Positions 52,024 through 60,267 of a stretch of DNA of 64,000 nt are shown here, one piece after another. Position 1 is the first letter of the stretch. Each line of letters starts with the position of its first letter. The stretch is from assembly GCF_036174265.1 (NCBI RefSeq), contig NZ_CP108055.1:10044001-10108000 (forward strand). The letters are read 5' to 3'. The notes beneath the pieces were generated by a model. That model was not told where the DNA came from. It saw nothing but the letters and a program-made list of their open reading frames with translations, and did no database searches. This DNA is from Streptomyces sp. NBC_00285. Its GTDB lineage: Bacteria > Actinomycetota > Actinomycetes > Streptomycetales > Streptomycetaceae. Both the position numbers and the translations under genes were made by a program.

Positions 52024-54975
52024 TCACCATCCGTGAGTGAGTACGTCGTCGAGGGCGTCGACGAAGACGTCGGCGCTCGTCGTGGTCAGGCACAGCGGTG
52101 GCTTGATCTTCAGGACGCACATCCGGTCCGAAGTCGGCTGCATCAGCACGCCCAGCTCTCGTAGCCGTTCGCAGATGGCGGCTGTCTCCTCGGTCGCCGG
52201 CTCCCGTGTCTCGTGGTCTCTGACGAACTCGACGCCCAGATACAGGCCACTGCCGTGGACGGCGCCGATCAGCGGGTGCTTGTCGGCGAGTCGCAGCAGC
52301 CGCGTTCGCAGGTGTGCGCCGACCGTGCGGGCGTTGTCCTGGAGGCCTTCGTCGCGGAGCACGTCGAGCACGGTCAGTCCGACCACCGAACTGACCGGGC
52401 TGCCGCCGGCCGATGAGAAGAAGTAGCCCTGCGAACGGTAGGCGTCGGCGATCTCGCGTCGGGTGATCACCGCCCCCAGGGGGTGGCCGTTGCCCATCGC
52501 CTTGGCGACAGCGACGATGTCCGGTTCGACGCCCTGCTGCTCGAAGCCCCAGAAGTGGGAGCCCAGCCGACCGTAGCCGACCTGCACCTCGTCGGCGATG
52601 CAGAGACCGCCGGATTCCCGGGTGGCGGCGTAGACCTGCTCGAGGTAGCCGTCGGGCAGAGCCATTCCGCCGGCGTTGCCGTAGTAGGGCTCGCACACGA
52701 ACGCCGCCGGCGGGCGTCCGGACCTGACCAGGTCGGCGATCACGGCCGCGGCCTCGGGGCCGTAGAGGTGCGCCTCAACGCCGCGGTGCCGGCCGCGGTA
52801 GCTGTTCGGTGTGGGGACTGTGTGCACCCATGCGGGGCGGGTGGCCAAGGCGTTCGGGTTGTCGGCCGTCGAGGTGGAGATGGCGTCACCGGCGTAGGTC
52901 CAGCCGTGGTAGGCCTCCTCAACGGCGACGACATCGCGCCTCCCGGTAGTGGCCCAGGCCAGCCGCAGTGCCAGATCCACGGCCTCGGAGCCGCTGTTGA
53001 CGAGGAAGACGGTGTCGAGTCCGTCCGGCAGGAGCGCGCTCAGCCGCTCCGACAGGTCCACGACCGAGGCGTAGTGGAAACGGGAGTTGGTGTTGAGCCG
53101 CTGCCACTGCCGGTGCACTGCTTCAACCAGTCGCGGGTGACCGTGGCCCAGGACGGTCACGTTGTTGAGCATGTCCAGGTAGCTGCGCCCGCGGGTGTCC
53201 ACCAGGTGGTGCTGCCAGCCTCGCTCGATCTGCGGAGGCGTTTCGAAGTAGTGCTCCTGCACGGTGGCGAAAGACATCACTCGACGTTCCAGCAGGACGC
53301 TCTCAGGTTCCGTGAGTGTGTCCGCCACGGGGCGGTCCGCGCGGGGGAGGATCAGGCCGGTGGGATCGGGGCACATCGCCAGCCAGCCCACGTCCAGCCC
53401 TGGCGGAGTGAAGCGTGGTGCAATTCCCGTGCCGAGCCGGGACAGTTGCACATCCAAGCGATACCGGCCGCCCTGTGCGGCGACGGTGCCCAACTGCTGA
53501 CCGGATACGGCCTCTCCTCCGTCGATGACTGCGACAGCCGGGTTGATGCCGTCGAGCACCAGGTGCAGCCCCCCGGCGGTCAGGGTCACTCCGTGCTCGG
53601 CGTGCCGGGTGACCGTGCCGACCCACGGCGCGTGGACAGCGAGCGGCCTGGTGAGGTGCACCTCCACGCCGAGCGCGAGCGTGGCGCTCTGCTCTGTGTT
53701 GTCGACCCGTGTGCGGGTGAGACGGCACTCTCCGTGCCGGGTCAGCACTGCCGTGCCGCCCGAGGCGAGTGCCCGTGCGACCACAGCGGATTCCGCGTCG
53801 GGATCGAGCCAGCCGCCGCCGTGCAGCGCGTCGCTGGTGGCGGACAGGTCGAGCACCGTTGCTTCGGAGGGAAGTTCGGGGAGAAGAGGGTGGCTCGAGG
53901 TCGGCGGATCGCTGTGCGGGGCGGGTTCGCCGATCACCTGCCGGAAGTGGGCCGCCATCACCTCGGCCGGTACCGAGGCACCGGCCTCGAACATGGCCCA
54001 CTCACGGTCAAGGGCCGCCGTGGCGTAGCCGTTGTCGGGGTTCTGCAGTGCGGCGTGCTGCCCGCATACCACCAGCACGCAGCCGCGCAGCACGACAAGG
54101 GGCCACAGCACGTCCAGCTCGTCTCCGACGAGCGGCCGTACGGCGTGGAACGCGCGGATCGCGGAAAGCACCGACGCCGGTGTGGCTCCGTGATGATGCA
54201 GGACGGAAGTGCAGGCGACCGCCAGCTCGGCCACGGCCCAGCTGTGTGTGAGATCTCCGAAGTCGATCACCCCGACCGGTATGGGGCGGCCGTCCGGGTC
54301 CGTCCGGCACACCACGTTGTTGTCGGCCACATCGCCGTGAATGACCTGTATGGGAAGCCGCGCGGCACGCCGCTCCACGAGTGGTTGTGCCGCGCGGGCG
54401 GCTCGCAGCACACGCTCGGCCCTTCGCTGGTCGACCATGTGCGGGGCCAGGGCCTCGACGACTTCGAGGGCGTTGCGCAGGTCCCACAGCATGGGCCTGT
54501 CCGGAGTCGGTATGTCGAGGCCTTCCAGGGCCGCGGTGATGCGTCCGGCCAGCTCTCCCAGCCGCGCCACCACCCGCGGAGCCAGATAGCGGCTGTCCAT
54601 GATGGGTTCACCGGGAACAAAGTCGAGCAATTGGCAGTCGTAGTCCTGGCCGTCCACGGAGACGGTCTGGATGTGCTCCCCGTCGACTCCAACCCGGGCC
54701 CGCGGTAGCCGCAGCTCCGGGAGCGCCCGGGCGAGGCGCTCGGTGGCTTCGGACTGCGCCCTCAGAACCGCGCGGTCGATGACCGGGTTGAAGACCTTGA
54801 AGACGTACCCGTGCTCATCCGGACCGGTGCGCACCCGGAAGTTGCGGTCGTGGTTGCTGCCCAGATCTTCGAGTGTTCCCTCGATGCCGAATCGCTCCGT
54901 GAGGAGGGCTGCGGCCTGCTCCTCCTCGATTGCGACCATCGGCGCCACCAGCCACTCGGCAGAGGAGATGCCCAT
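52024..54975 (-). CDS. Kinase/class III aminotransferase-fold fusion
   Basis: A 983-residue three-part enzyme. Residues about 20-350 are an APH-type small-molecule kinase (VIHGDVADNNVV near 212, VIDFGDL near 237). A middle part (about 360-580) has a beta-rich sequence. Residues about 580-983 are a class III PLP aminotransferase-fold (MLNNVTVLGHGHPRLVEAVH, NSGSEAVDLALRL, EVQVGYGRLGSHFW, Lys in AVAKAMGNGHPLGAV near 825). Fused kinase/phospho-lyase enzymes of this arrangement are known to act on hydroxylysine- or ethanolamine-like amines, phosphorylating and then eliminating phosphate. The exact substrate is an inference. The ATG follows GGAG. An Lrp gene lies upstream. Confidence 0.82.
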   Translation of the reverse strand: MGISSAEWLVAPMVAIEEEQAAALLTERFGIEGTLEDLGSNHDRNFRVRTGPDEHGYVFKVFNPVIDRAVLRAQSEATERLARALPELRLPRARVGVDGEHIQTVSVDGQDYDCQLLDFVPGEPIMDSRYLAPRVVARLGELAGRITAALEGLDIPTPDRPMLWDLRNALEVVEALAPHMVDQRRAERVLRAARAAQPLVERRAARLPIQVIHGDVADNNVVCRTDPDGRPIPVGVIDFGDLTHSWAVAELAVACTSVLHHHGATPASVLSAIRAFHAVRPLVGDELDVLWPLVVLRGCVLVVCGQHAALQNPDNGYATAALDREWAMFEAGASVPAEVMAAHFRQVIGEPAPHSDPPTSSHPLLPELPSEATVLDLSATSDALHGGGWLDPDAESAVVARALASGGTAVLTRHGECRLTRTRVDNTEQSATLALGVEVHLTRPLAVHAPWVGTVTRHAEHGVTLTAGGLHLVLDGINPAVAVIDGGEAVSGQQLGTVAAQGGRYRLDVQLSRLGTGIAPRFTPPGLDVGWLAMCPDPTGLILPRADRPVADTLTEPESVLLERRVMSFATVQEHYFETPPQIERGWQHHLVDTRGRSYLDMLNNVTVLGHGHPRLVEAVHRQWQRLNTNSRFHYASVVDLSERLSALLPDGLDTVFLVNSGSEAVDLALRLAWATTGRRDVVAVEEAYHGWTYAGDAISTSTADNPNALATRPAWVHTVPTPNSYRGRHRGVEAHLYGPEAAAVIADLVRSGRPPAAFVCEPYYGNAGGMALPDGYLEQVYAATRESGGLCIADEVQVGYGRLGSHFWGFEQQGVEPDIVAVAKAMGNGHPLGAVITRREIADAYRSQGYFFSSAGGSPVSSVVGLTVLDVLRDEGLQDNARTVGAHLRTRLLRLADKHPLIGAVHGSGLYLGVEFVRDHETREPATEETAAICERLRELGVLMQPTSDRMCVLKIKPPLCLTTTSADVFVDALDDVLTHGW

Positions 54976-55686
54976 CGATTTCTCCGTTCATCAGTTGGTT
55001 GACCCGCGACAGCCCGGTCATTGCGGATCGGTGAGCGTGATCAGGCAGAGGTGATGCAGGGCGGCGGGCCCCGCCATCGCGCGGATCACCAAAGTGGGTT
55101 CAAAGAACAATGAGTTGGAGGTCAGCAGTGGCGTCGAGGTTTTCCTCGCCGCCTCAGTCCGCCGCCACACAGTCCACGGATGCCTCACCTGGGTGTGCAC
55201 CGCGGTACTCCTGGCCCTCGGCGGGACTGCGGCGGACGATCTCGTGGTGCCCATCGGCGTTCGGCGGCCCGGCACGGTTCGGCGACGTCAAAGGCTGCGC
55301 CGCATGGCCGCCAGTTGGGCCGGGGAGAGGCGTTCGGGCTCGTACTGCTCCATGCGCGTGCCGGCCTTTCGGGAGGGGCGGCCTGGTCAGGGCCCATGGC
55401 GGCGATCGGTCTCCCGGGCGGGGCGGACTGTTCCCGACGGTGTGGCGGGCTATCGGTGCCCGAAGATCGTGCGGTGCCAGTCCCTGCGGCCAGGCGGTGT
55501 TGTCGAACATGACGTGCTTGTTCGGCGGCGGCCATGCCATGCCTGGCACACGTGTGCGGCGATTGCCGATCTCGACTGTGGCCTCAGGCCGACACCAGCC
55601 GCTCACGTACTGCGGGGGGCCTGGGCAGGCTGTCCCTTCCGGGTGCCGTCTGCGAGGGGGCGCGGAAACGGTGATCACGGCGCTTC
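54976..55686. other. Gap between fusion enzyme and Lrp gene
   Basis: No gene is supported in these 711 bp. One minus frame near 55370-55300 ends MEQYEPERLSPAQLAAMRRS-L-stop and another reads VMFDNTAWPQGLAPHDLRAP, both without starts, possibly decayed genes. It would include the promoter of the fusion gene. Confidence 0.4.
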
Positions 55687-56127
55687 TCAGCCGACGTTCC
55701 AGAAGAACCGGTGGGTGTGAATCCCGAAGTAGGGGAAGCTCTCCACCTTTGTCACGCCCTCGGTGGGACGCACGACGTCGTTGACGAAGTCCAGCAGGTC
55801 ACGCGGATGGCGACAGACGGCCTCAGCGAACAGGTCGAAGGTGCCGGCGGTCAGCACGGCGTAGACGACCTCGTCGTGGCGTGAGAGTTCGTCGGCCACC
55901 GCTCGCGGATCGCCGTCGACGCGGAGCCCGAGCAGGGCCATGGCCTGCCCGCCCATCGCCATCGGGTCGGTGACGCCGACGACTTGCACCGCCTTGGTGT
56001 CGATCAGCCGCTGCAGCCGTTGCCGAGCGGCCGACGCCGACAGGCCGACCTTCGGGCCGAGATCGGCGTAGGGAATGCGACCGTCGGTCTGCAGTTCGCG
56101 CAGGATGGCCCGATCGATGTCGTCCAC
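55687..56127 (-). CDS. Lrp/AsnC family regulator
   Basis: A 146-residue leucine-responsive-type regulator: DDIDRAILRELQTDGRIPYA, DLGPKVGLSASAARQRLQRL (helix-turn-helix), then an ACT-like RAM domain (VVYAVLTAGTFDLFAEAVCR, GVTKVESFPYFGIHTHRFFW). The start is GTG at 56127 behind AGGAGG. Such regulators control amino-acid metabolism. It shares strand and neighbourhood with the kinase/aminotransferase-fold fusion at 52024, a probable target. Confidence 0.9.
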   Translation of the reverse strand: MDDIDRAILRELQTDGRIPYADLGPKVGLSASAARQRLQRLIDTKAVQVVGVTDPMAMGGQAMALLGLRVDGDPRAVADELSRHDEVVYAVLTAGTFDLFAEAVCRHPRDLLDFVNDVVRPTEGVTKVESFPYFGIHTHRFFWNVG

Positions 56128-56524
56128 AAGGACACCTCCTAGGTGCGCAAGCAGCTAAGCATGCAATCGATTCACGCGCAATGTGTGCAGAACGCTGTCG
56201 ATTTCTTCGCCGTGAGGATCGAATCAATCGTTCGGGTCGTGGAAGCCACGTGGCACCGGGACATGGAACCTGCCTCGTCGGCAGCCCCGCCGAAGCCCCG
56301 GCCAGGAGGCGCTGCCAGGCCCCGGTGACCGACTGGCCACTCACGCTCGGCGCACGACCTGGCGGCTCCGGGCGGGATCGTCATGTCCTCCATACGTTCC
56401 GGCCCGGCAGTTGACGCGGAAGCAGACCGCTTCGAAGGCAGGCAGCCCTGCTCGCCGAGCGAGCCGGGCTGCCGGATGTTCTGGATCGACACGGGCCGCG
56501 CTCGACCGGCCTTTCGGGCGTCCC
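56128..56524. other. Intergenic stretch, nothing recognised
   Basis: No recognisable gene or repeat in about 400 bp between lrp and tetR, apart from the probable promoter of the lrp gene next to 56127. Confidence 0.45.
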
Positions 56525-57136
56525 TCAGTGGTTGAGCAGGTCACGAAAGCCGGTGAGCAGGGCACGCAGGCCGATGTCGAAGGCTTGTGCGGCCCGACTG
56601 TGGTCAGTGGGTGTGTGGTCGAGGGCGGTGCTGAGGTGCGGAGTGGCGTCGCGGGCGACGTCGGAAAGCATCACGGGGGGCGCCACGAGGTCGAGGGCGG
56701 AGCCGAGGACGAAGCTCTCCAGGGCGGTGATCACTGGCATGACCCGGTGCGCGGGGAAACCGCCTGCGATGAGGAGTTCGGCGACCTTCTCGTACATCGT
56801 GTGCATGAAGGGTTCGGCGAGTGGTGCTGTGGCGAGGAGAGGGACCGCTCCCGGGTGGGCGGCGAAGGCGGAGAGGTAGGTGCGTGCCCAGTCCTCCAGA
56901 CCGCTTTCCCAGGGTTGTGACCAGTCCTCGTCGCCACCGGTCGTGAGCACGAGTTCCTCGCGCATGAGGGAGATGATCTCGTCCCGCCCGGACACGTGGT
57001 GGTAGAGCGCGGAGGGGGCCACACCGAGAGCCTTGGCGAGGGCGGGGATGGTCAGAGTGCCGCTCTCGTCCGCCAGTCGCAGTGCTGCGGCACCGATGCG
57101 CCGACGGTCGAGCAGGGGGGTGCGTGGCCGTCCCAC
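56525..57136 (-). CDS. TetR family regulator
   Basis: A 203-residue TetR repressor of the TetR/TetR_C_1 kind: DRRRIGAAALRLADESGTLT, IPALAKALGVAPSALYHHVS, GRDEIISLMREELVL (residues about 10-60). The TetR-like HHV.GRDE.. form is the one seen in tetracycline repressor relatives. The start is GTG at 57136 after GAGGAG; a frame to 57184 has no site. It is divergent from the amidohydrolase with two related repeats between. Confidence 0.87.
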   Translation of the reverse strand: MGRPRTPLLDRRRIGAAALRLADESGTLTIPALAKALGVAPSALYHHVSGRDEIISLMREELVLTTGGDEDWSQPWESGLEDWARTYLSAFAAHPGAVPLLATAPLAEPFMHTMYEKVAELLIAGGFPAHRVMPVITALESFVLGSALDLVAPPVMLSDVARDATPHLSTALDHTPTDHSRAAQAFDIGLRALLTGFRDLLNH

Positions 57137-57208
57137 GGTCGCTCCTCGCTGTTGTGTCGCGGGTCCGCGCCTGCCGGAGTGCACAGCGCTCGCCGTAACT
57201 CAAACGTT

Positions 57209-57288
57209 ACTGAATGCCTTTCAGTGAAACTCTTCCCGTTGCCGCGGGCGGCGCCTACATTACCCGAAACCGAACGCCTTTCAATTAA
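57209..57288. promoter_or_regulatory. Two repeat sites between tetR and amidohydrolase
   Basis: ACTGAATGCCTTTCAGTGAA (57209-57228) and CCGAACGCCTTTCAATTAA (57270-57288) share the core GAAyGCCTTTCA in the same orientation. The first contains a perfect inverted repeat ACTGAA/TTCAGT. They are 61 bp apart, close to six helical turns. They lie between the divergent TetR (57136) and amidohydrolase (57323) starts and are likely TetR operators. Confidence 0.7.
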
Positions 57289-57322
57289 GCGGTCGGGATG
57301 AGAGAAAGGCACCGTCACACCC

Positions 57323-58139
57323 ATGCATGCCGACATCGTCTTCACTGGCGGAACCATCCGTACGGGAGCCGTGGGTGCTTCCGTCCACGAGGCCCTCGCC
57401 GTCGTCGACGGCCGGATCAGCGCCCTGGGGACGGCCGCGCTGGCCGCCCGGGGTCCTCGCACCACCGTCGTCGATCTGGCGGGCGGCGCACTGCTCCCCG
57501 CCTTCGGCGACAGCCATGTGCATCCGGTGATGGGCGGGCTGGGACTGCACGGGGTCCCGGTCCGGGAATGCGCAAGCGCCGAAGGCATCGTCGAGGCCGT
57601 ACGGCACTGGGCCGAAGCGCACCCCGACGCCGAGTGGGTCAGCGGCGACGGCTTCGACCCGTGGCTGGCACCCGACGGCCGATTCGACGCCCGGTGGCTG
57701 GACGCCGCCGTCCCCGACCGCCCGGTCGTGCTGCGCACTACGGACCACCACACGGCCTGGGTGAACAGCGAGGCGCTGCGCCGCGCCGGGTACACGGCAA
57801 ACACCCCCGATCCGGTCGGCGGAGAGATCCTGCGCCGGAACGGAACGACAGAACCCCTGGGCACGCTTCGCGAGTTCGGCGCCCTGAGCCCCGTACTCGC
57901 CCTGATCCCCCCGGCTCCCCACGAGGCGCAGGTGGCCGCGCTGCGGGAGGCCGCTGCCCGGTTCGCCGCCGCCGGCGTGACCTGGGTGCAGGACGCCTGG
58001 GTCGAGCCACACCATGCCGACGTCTGGATCACCGCCGCGACCACCGAGCCGGGTCTGCCCGTCCGCGCGGATCTCGCCTTCATCCTGGAACCCGACCGCT
58101 GGCGCGAACGGATCGCCCGTTTCGCGGCCGACCGGGACC
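57323..58139 (+). pseudogene. Amidohydrolase (YtcJ-like), 3' end lost
   Basis: The start MHADIVFTGGTIRTGAVGAS followed by AVVDGRISALGTAAL and LLPAFGDSHVHPVMGGLGLH (metal His-x-His) matches YtcJ-type exo-amidohydrolases. The mid-part contains VLRTTDHHTAWVNSEALRRA and WVQDAWVEPHHAD. The family is normally about 540 residues, but recognisable sequence stops near residue 272 and the frame ends in nonsense at 58195. From 58140 a TnpB fragment continues in another frame. The metal-binding C-terminal His and Asp are missing, so it is unlikely to be active. A GAAAGGC site precedes it. Confidence 0.8.
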
Positions 58140-58511
58140 GAAGACCTCACGATCCGCAACATGACCAAGGTCCCCGCACCCAGGCCCGACCCTGACCGGC
58201 CGGGTACCTTCCTGCCCAACGGGGCCGCCGCCAAAGCCGGGCTCAACAAGTCGATCGCCGATGCCGGATGGGGGGTGTTCCTGACGATCCTGCACGCCAA
58301 GGCTGAAAGCGCCGGACGGGAAGTGATCGCCGTGGACCCCCGCAACACCTCCCGCACCTGCCCCGAATGCGGGCACACCGCGAAGGAGAATCGGCCCACA
58401 CAGGAAAAGTTCCACTGCGTCTCGTGCGGCCACCACGCCCACGCCGACACCGTGGCAGCCACCAACGTATTACGGGCCGGGCTGGTCCGTCGCAACGCCA
58501 ACCCGGCGTAA
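58140..58511 (+). pseudogene. IS200/IS605 TnpB C-terminal remnant
   Basis: The plus strand reads EDLTIRNMTKVPAPRPDPDR, AAAKAGLNKSIADAGWGVFL, EVIAVDPRNTSRTCPECGHT, AKENRPTQEKFHCVSCGHHA, HADTVAATNVLRAGLVRRNA. It starts exactly at the EDL motif (RuvC-II Glu) and keeps the four-Cys zinc finger and the DxxAAxN RuvC-III Asp. The N-terminal two thirds, with the first catalytic Asp, is missing. It directly replaces the 3' part of the amidohydrolase. The element end hairpin follows. Confidence 0.8.
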
Positions 58512-58518
58512 CGAGAAG

Positions 58519-58538
58519 CCCCCGGCTTCAGCCGGGGG
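58519..58538 (+). repeat. IS605-type right-end hairpin
   Basis: CCCCCGGC (58519-58526), loop TTCA, GCCGGGGG (58531-58538) is a perfect hairpin 7 bp after the TnpB stop. Its place and shape match the right end of IS200/IS605 elements, which in active copies is also the end of the TnpB guide RNA scaffold. It would also end transcription. Confidence 0.6.
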
Positions 58539-58685
58539 AGGAGTCACGACCCCGTTCTGACCTTCACCCATGCCCAGCGGCGAGCCGACGCGACACGACG
58601 ACCGTCCTGCCCGCCCCGCGTGGACACGACCACAGCCGTGCCCTGCGGATCGACGCCACCCGCGGCAACTGGGACGAGATCGAGC

Positions 58686-59195
58686 TCAGTGCGAGGAACG
58701 GCAGGTGTTGTGGTGGGCGATGTCGAGGACGAAGCGCTCGGGGCGGTGCAGGTGCTTCGTCGTGTAGGAGGGCTTGCTGTCGAACGCGGCACCGAAGGTG
58801 ACGACGCCCTCGAAGTCACCGGTCAGTGCGAAGCCCTTGAGCTTCGGCAGATTCAGCTTGATCAGGCGCGGGCCTTTGTAGACGTTCCTGCCCGCGTTGT
58901 TGTGGGCTGCGGCTGGGGAGAGCTTGATCTCCAGGAAGTGCTTCCCGGCCAGCGGGACCTTCTTCCCCGAGCTGTCGTAGCGGAGTTCCTTGACACGCGT
59001 GACGGTGGTCGGCGGCAGTTTGCTCTTCACATCGATGACGACCCGGTCGAAGGAGCAGTGACCGGCGATCCTGGCGTTGACCACGAGACTCGTGGACGGT
59101 GCCGGGGACGTGGCGGCGGCAGAGGTCGATGCCGCGGTGCCGGCCAGCAGAAGTGCGCTCGCGGTGATGGCCATGAGGCGATGGCGGGTGTACAT
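58686..59195 (-). CDS. Secreted AMIN-like domain protein
   Basis: A 169-residue exported protein. The signal (MAITASALLLAGTAASTSAA) is followed by a single AMIN-like domain: AGHCSFDRVVIDVKSKLPPT, SGKKVPLAGKHFLEIKLSPA, PKLKGFALTGDFEGVVTFGA, HRPERFVLDIAHH. Such domains in streptomycetes are found on secreted proteins that may associate with the envelope. The ATG at 59195 follows GGGGGG. No partner gene. Confidence 0.82.
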   Translation of the reverse strand: MYTRHRLMAITASALLLAGTAASTSAAATSPAPSTSLVVNARIAGHCSFDRVVIDVKSKLPPTTVTRVKELRYDSSGKKVPLAGKHFLEIKLSPAAAHNNAGRNVYKGPRLIKLNLPKLKGFALTGDFEGVVTFGAAFDSKPSYTTKHLHRPERFVLDIAHHNTCRSSH

Positions 59196-59315
59196 AACGC
59201 CCCCCTATGGGACGTCGGGGACTGGTGGTCACAGTATGAGACAAATGTGAGGGTCATACGGTTGCACGCTTTGGCCAATGATTCTCATGCACTGAAGTGC
59301 GACCGCCGACCTCGA

Positions 59316-59455
59316 CGGTCGCCGGCATAGCCGCGGTCGGCCCAGACCCGGGTGATCTGCGGCTGGGGGAGGCGCGGCTGCCAGAACACGTCGCGGGCGG
59401 CGTCGGGGTCCACCCCTTCCAGGACGGCGTGCACATCCTGGGGCTTCTGCGGCAT
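59316..59455 (-). pseudogene. IS5-type transposase internal fragment
   Basis: The minus strand reads MPQKPQDVHAVLEGVDPDAA, RDVFWQPRLPQPQITRVWAD and RGYAGDRR. VWADRGYAGD is the second catalytic Asp region of IS5-type transposases. It is joined back-to-back to the plus-strand fragment at 59453-59554. Confidence 0.5.
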
Positions 59456-59554
59456 CGCCACCAGTACGAGAAAACCGCCACTTCCTACGAAGCGGCGGTC
59501 AAACTCGCGTCATTCCTGTTCTGGGAAAGATCCGTTCTCGAAGACGATTCTTAG
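59453..59554 (+). pseudogene. Transposase C-terminal fragment
   Basis: The plus strand ends HRHQYEKTATSYEAAVKLAS then FLFWERSVLEDDS-stop, which resembles the C-terminal tail of IS5-type transposases (RYEK.ATSYEAAV.LAS). It lies inverted to the fragment at 59316-59455, so the two cannot be one gene now. Confidence 0.45.
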
Positions 59555-60267
59555 AAGAGGCCCTTGTAGCCCTGCCGGCCGGTGGCGATGCGCGTGCGCG
59601 ACCCGAACGATCCCTTGCCGTCCCCGGTGATGTCCTCGACGCCGACGACCACGTTGTAGGAGCCGCCCCAGGCGCCGAACAGCTTCACGCGCGCCCTGGA
59701 GGTGCCCTTGCCCGTCCCGTCGTACCGGTACAAGTTGTTCGCCGTGTCCTGGGCGAGCAGGTCACCGACGCCGTCGCCGTTCAGGTCCCCGGCCCCGACG
59801 ACCTTCTTGTAGGTCTTCCAGCTGTCGTAGAGCTTCACCCGGGCGGAGAGCTTGCCCGTGCTGGTGCCCTTGTAGAGATAGACGGTCCCGGTCGAGGAGT
59901 TCCGCGCGATCAGGTCAGGTAGGCCGTCCTTGTCCACGTCACCGGGCGCGGTCAGCACGTCGTACTGGTTCCAGCCGGACGTTCCCAGCGAGGTGTATGG
60001 CGTCGACGGCTTCAGCGCGGCCCCGCAGCCTGGCTTCTAGGCACGCAGGGCACCGCTGCTCAGGCGTACCAGGACGTCGTTGCACCGGTCCCCGCTGAGG
60101 TCCCCGAACGGCACCGCCTTGATCGAGGTCGGCCAGCCGCTCACGCTCACCTTCCCGGAGAATGTGCCCTTGCCGGCGCTCTGCTGGAAGGTCAGCGTGC
60201 CCGCGGAGTTGAGGGTGAGGAGGTCGCCGAAGCCGTCGTCGCCCGCGTGGTCGCGGCGGACCGCCTA
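59551..60267 (-). pseudogene. FG-GAP repeat protein, C-terminal part
   Basis: The C-terminal part of a secreted-type FG-GAP/VCBS propeller protein on the minus strand: GDDGFGDLLTLNSAGTLTFQ, VPFGDLSGDRCNDVLVRLSS, GALRA-stop(TAG)-KPGCGAAL, TAPGDVDKDGLPDLIARNSS, AGDLNGDGVGDLLAQDTANN, VGVEDITGDGKGSFGSRTRI and GYKGLF-stop. The TAG at about 60038 interrupts a repeat that should be open. One repeat appears deleted between GDGK and GSFGS. The N-terminal part is at 61505-62112, on the other side of an IS630 element. It cannot be expressed as one protein. Confidence 0.75.
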
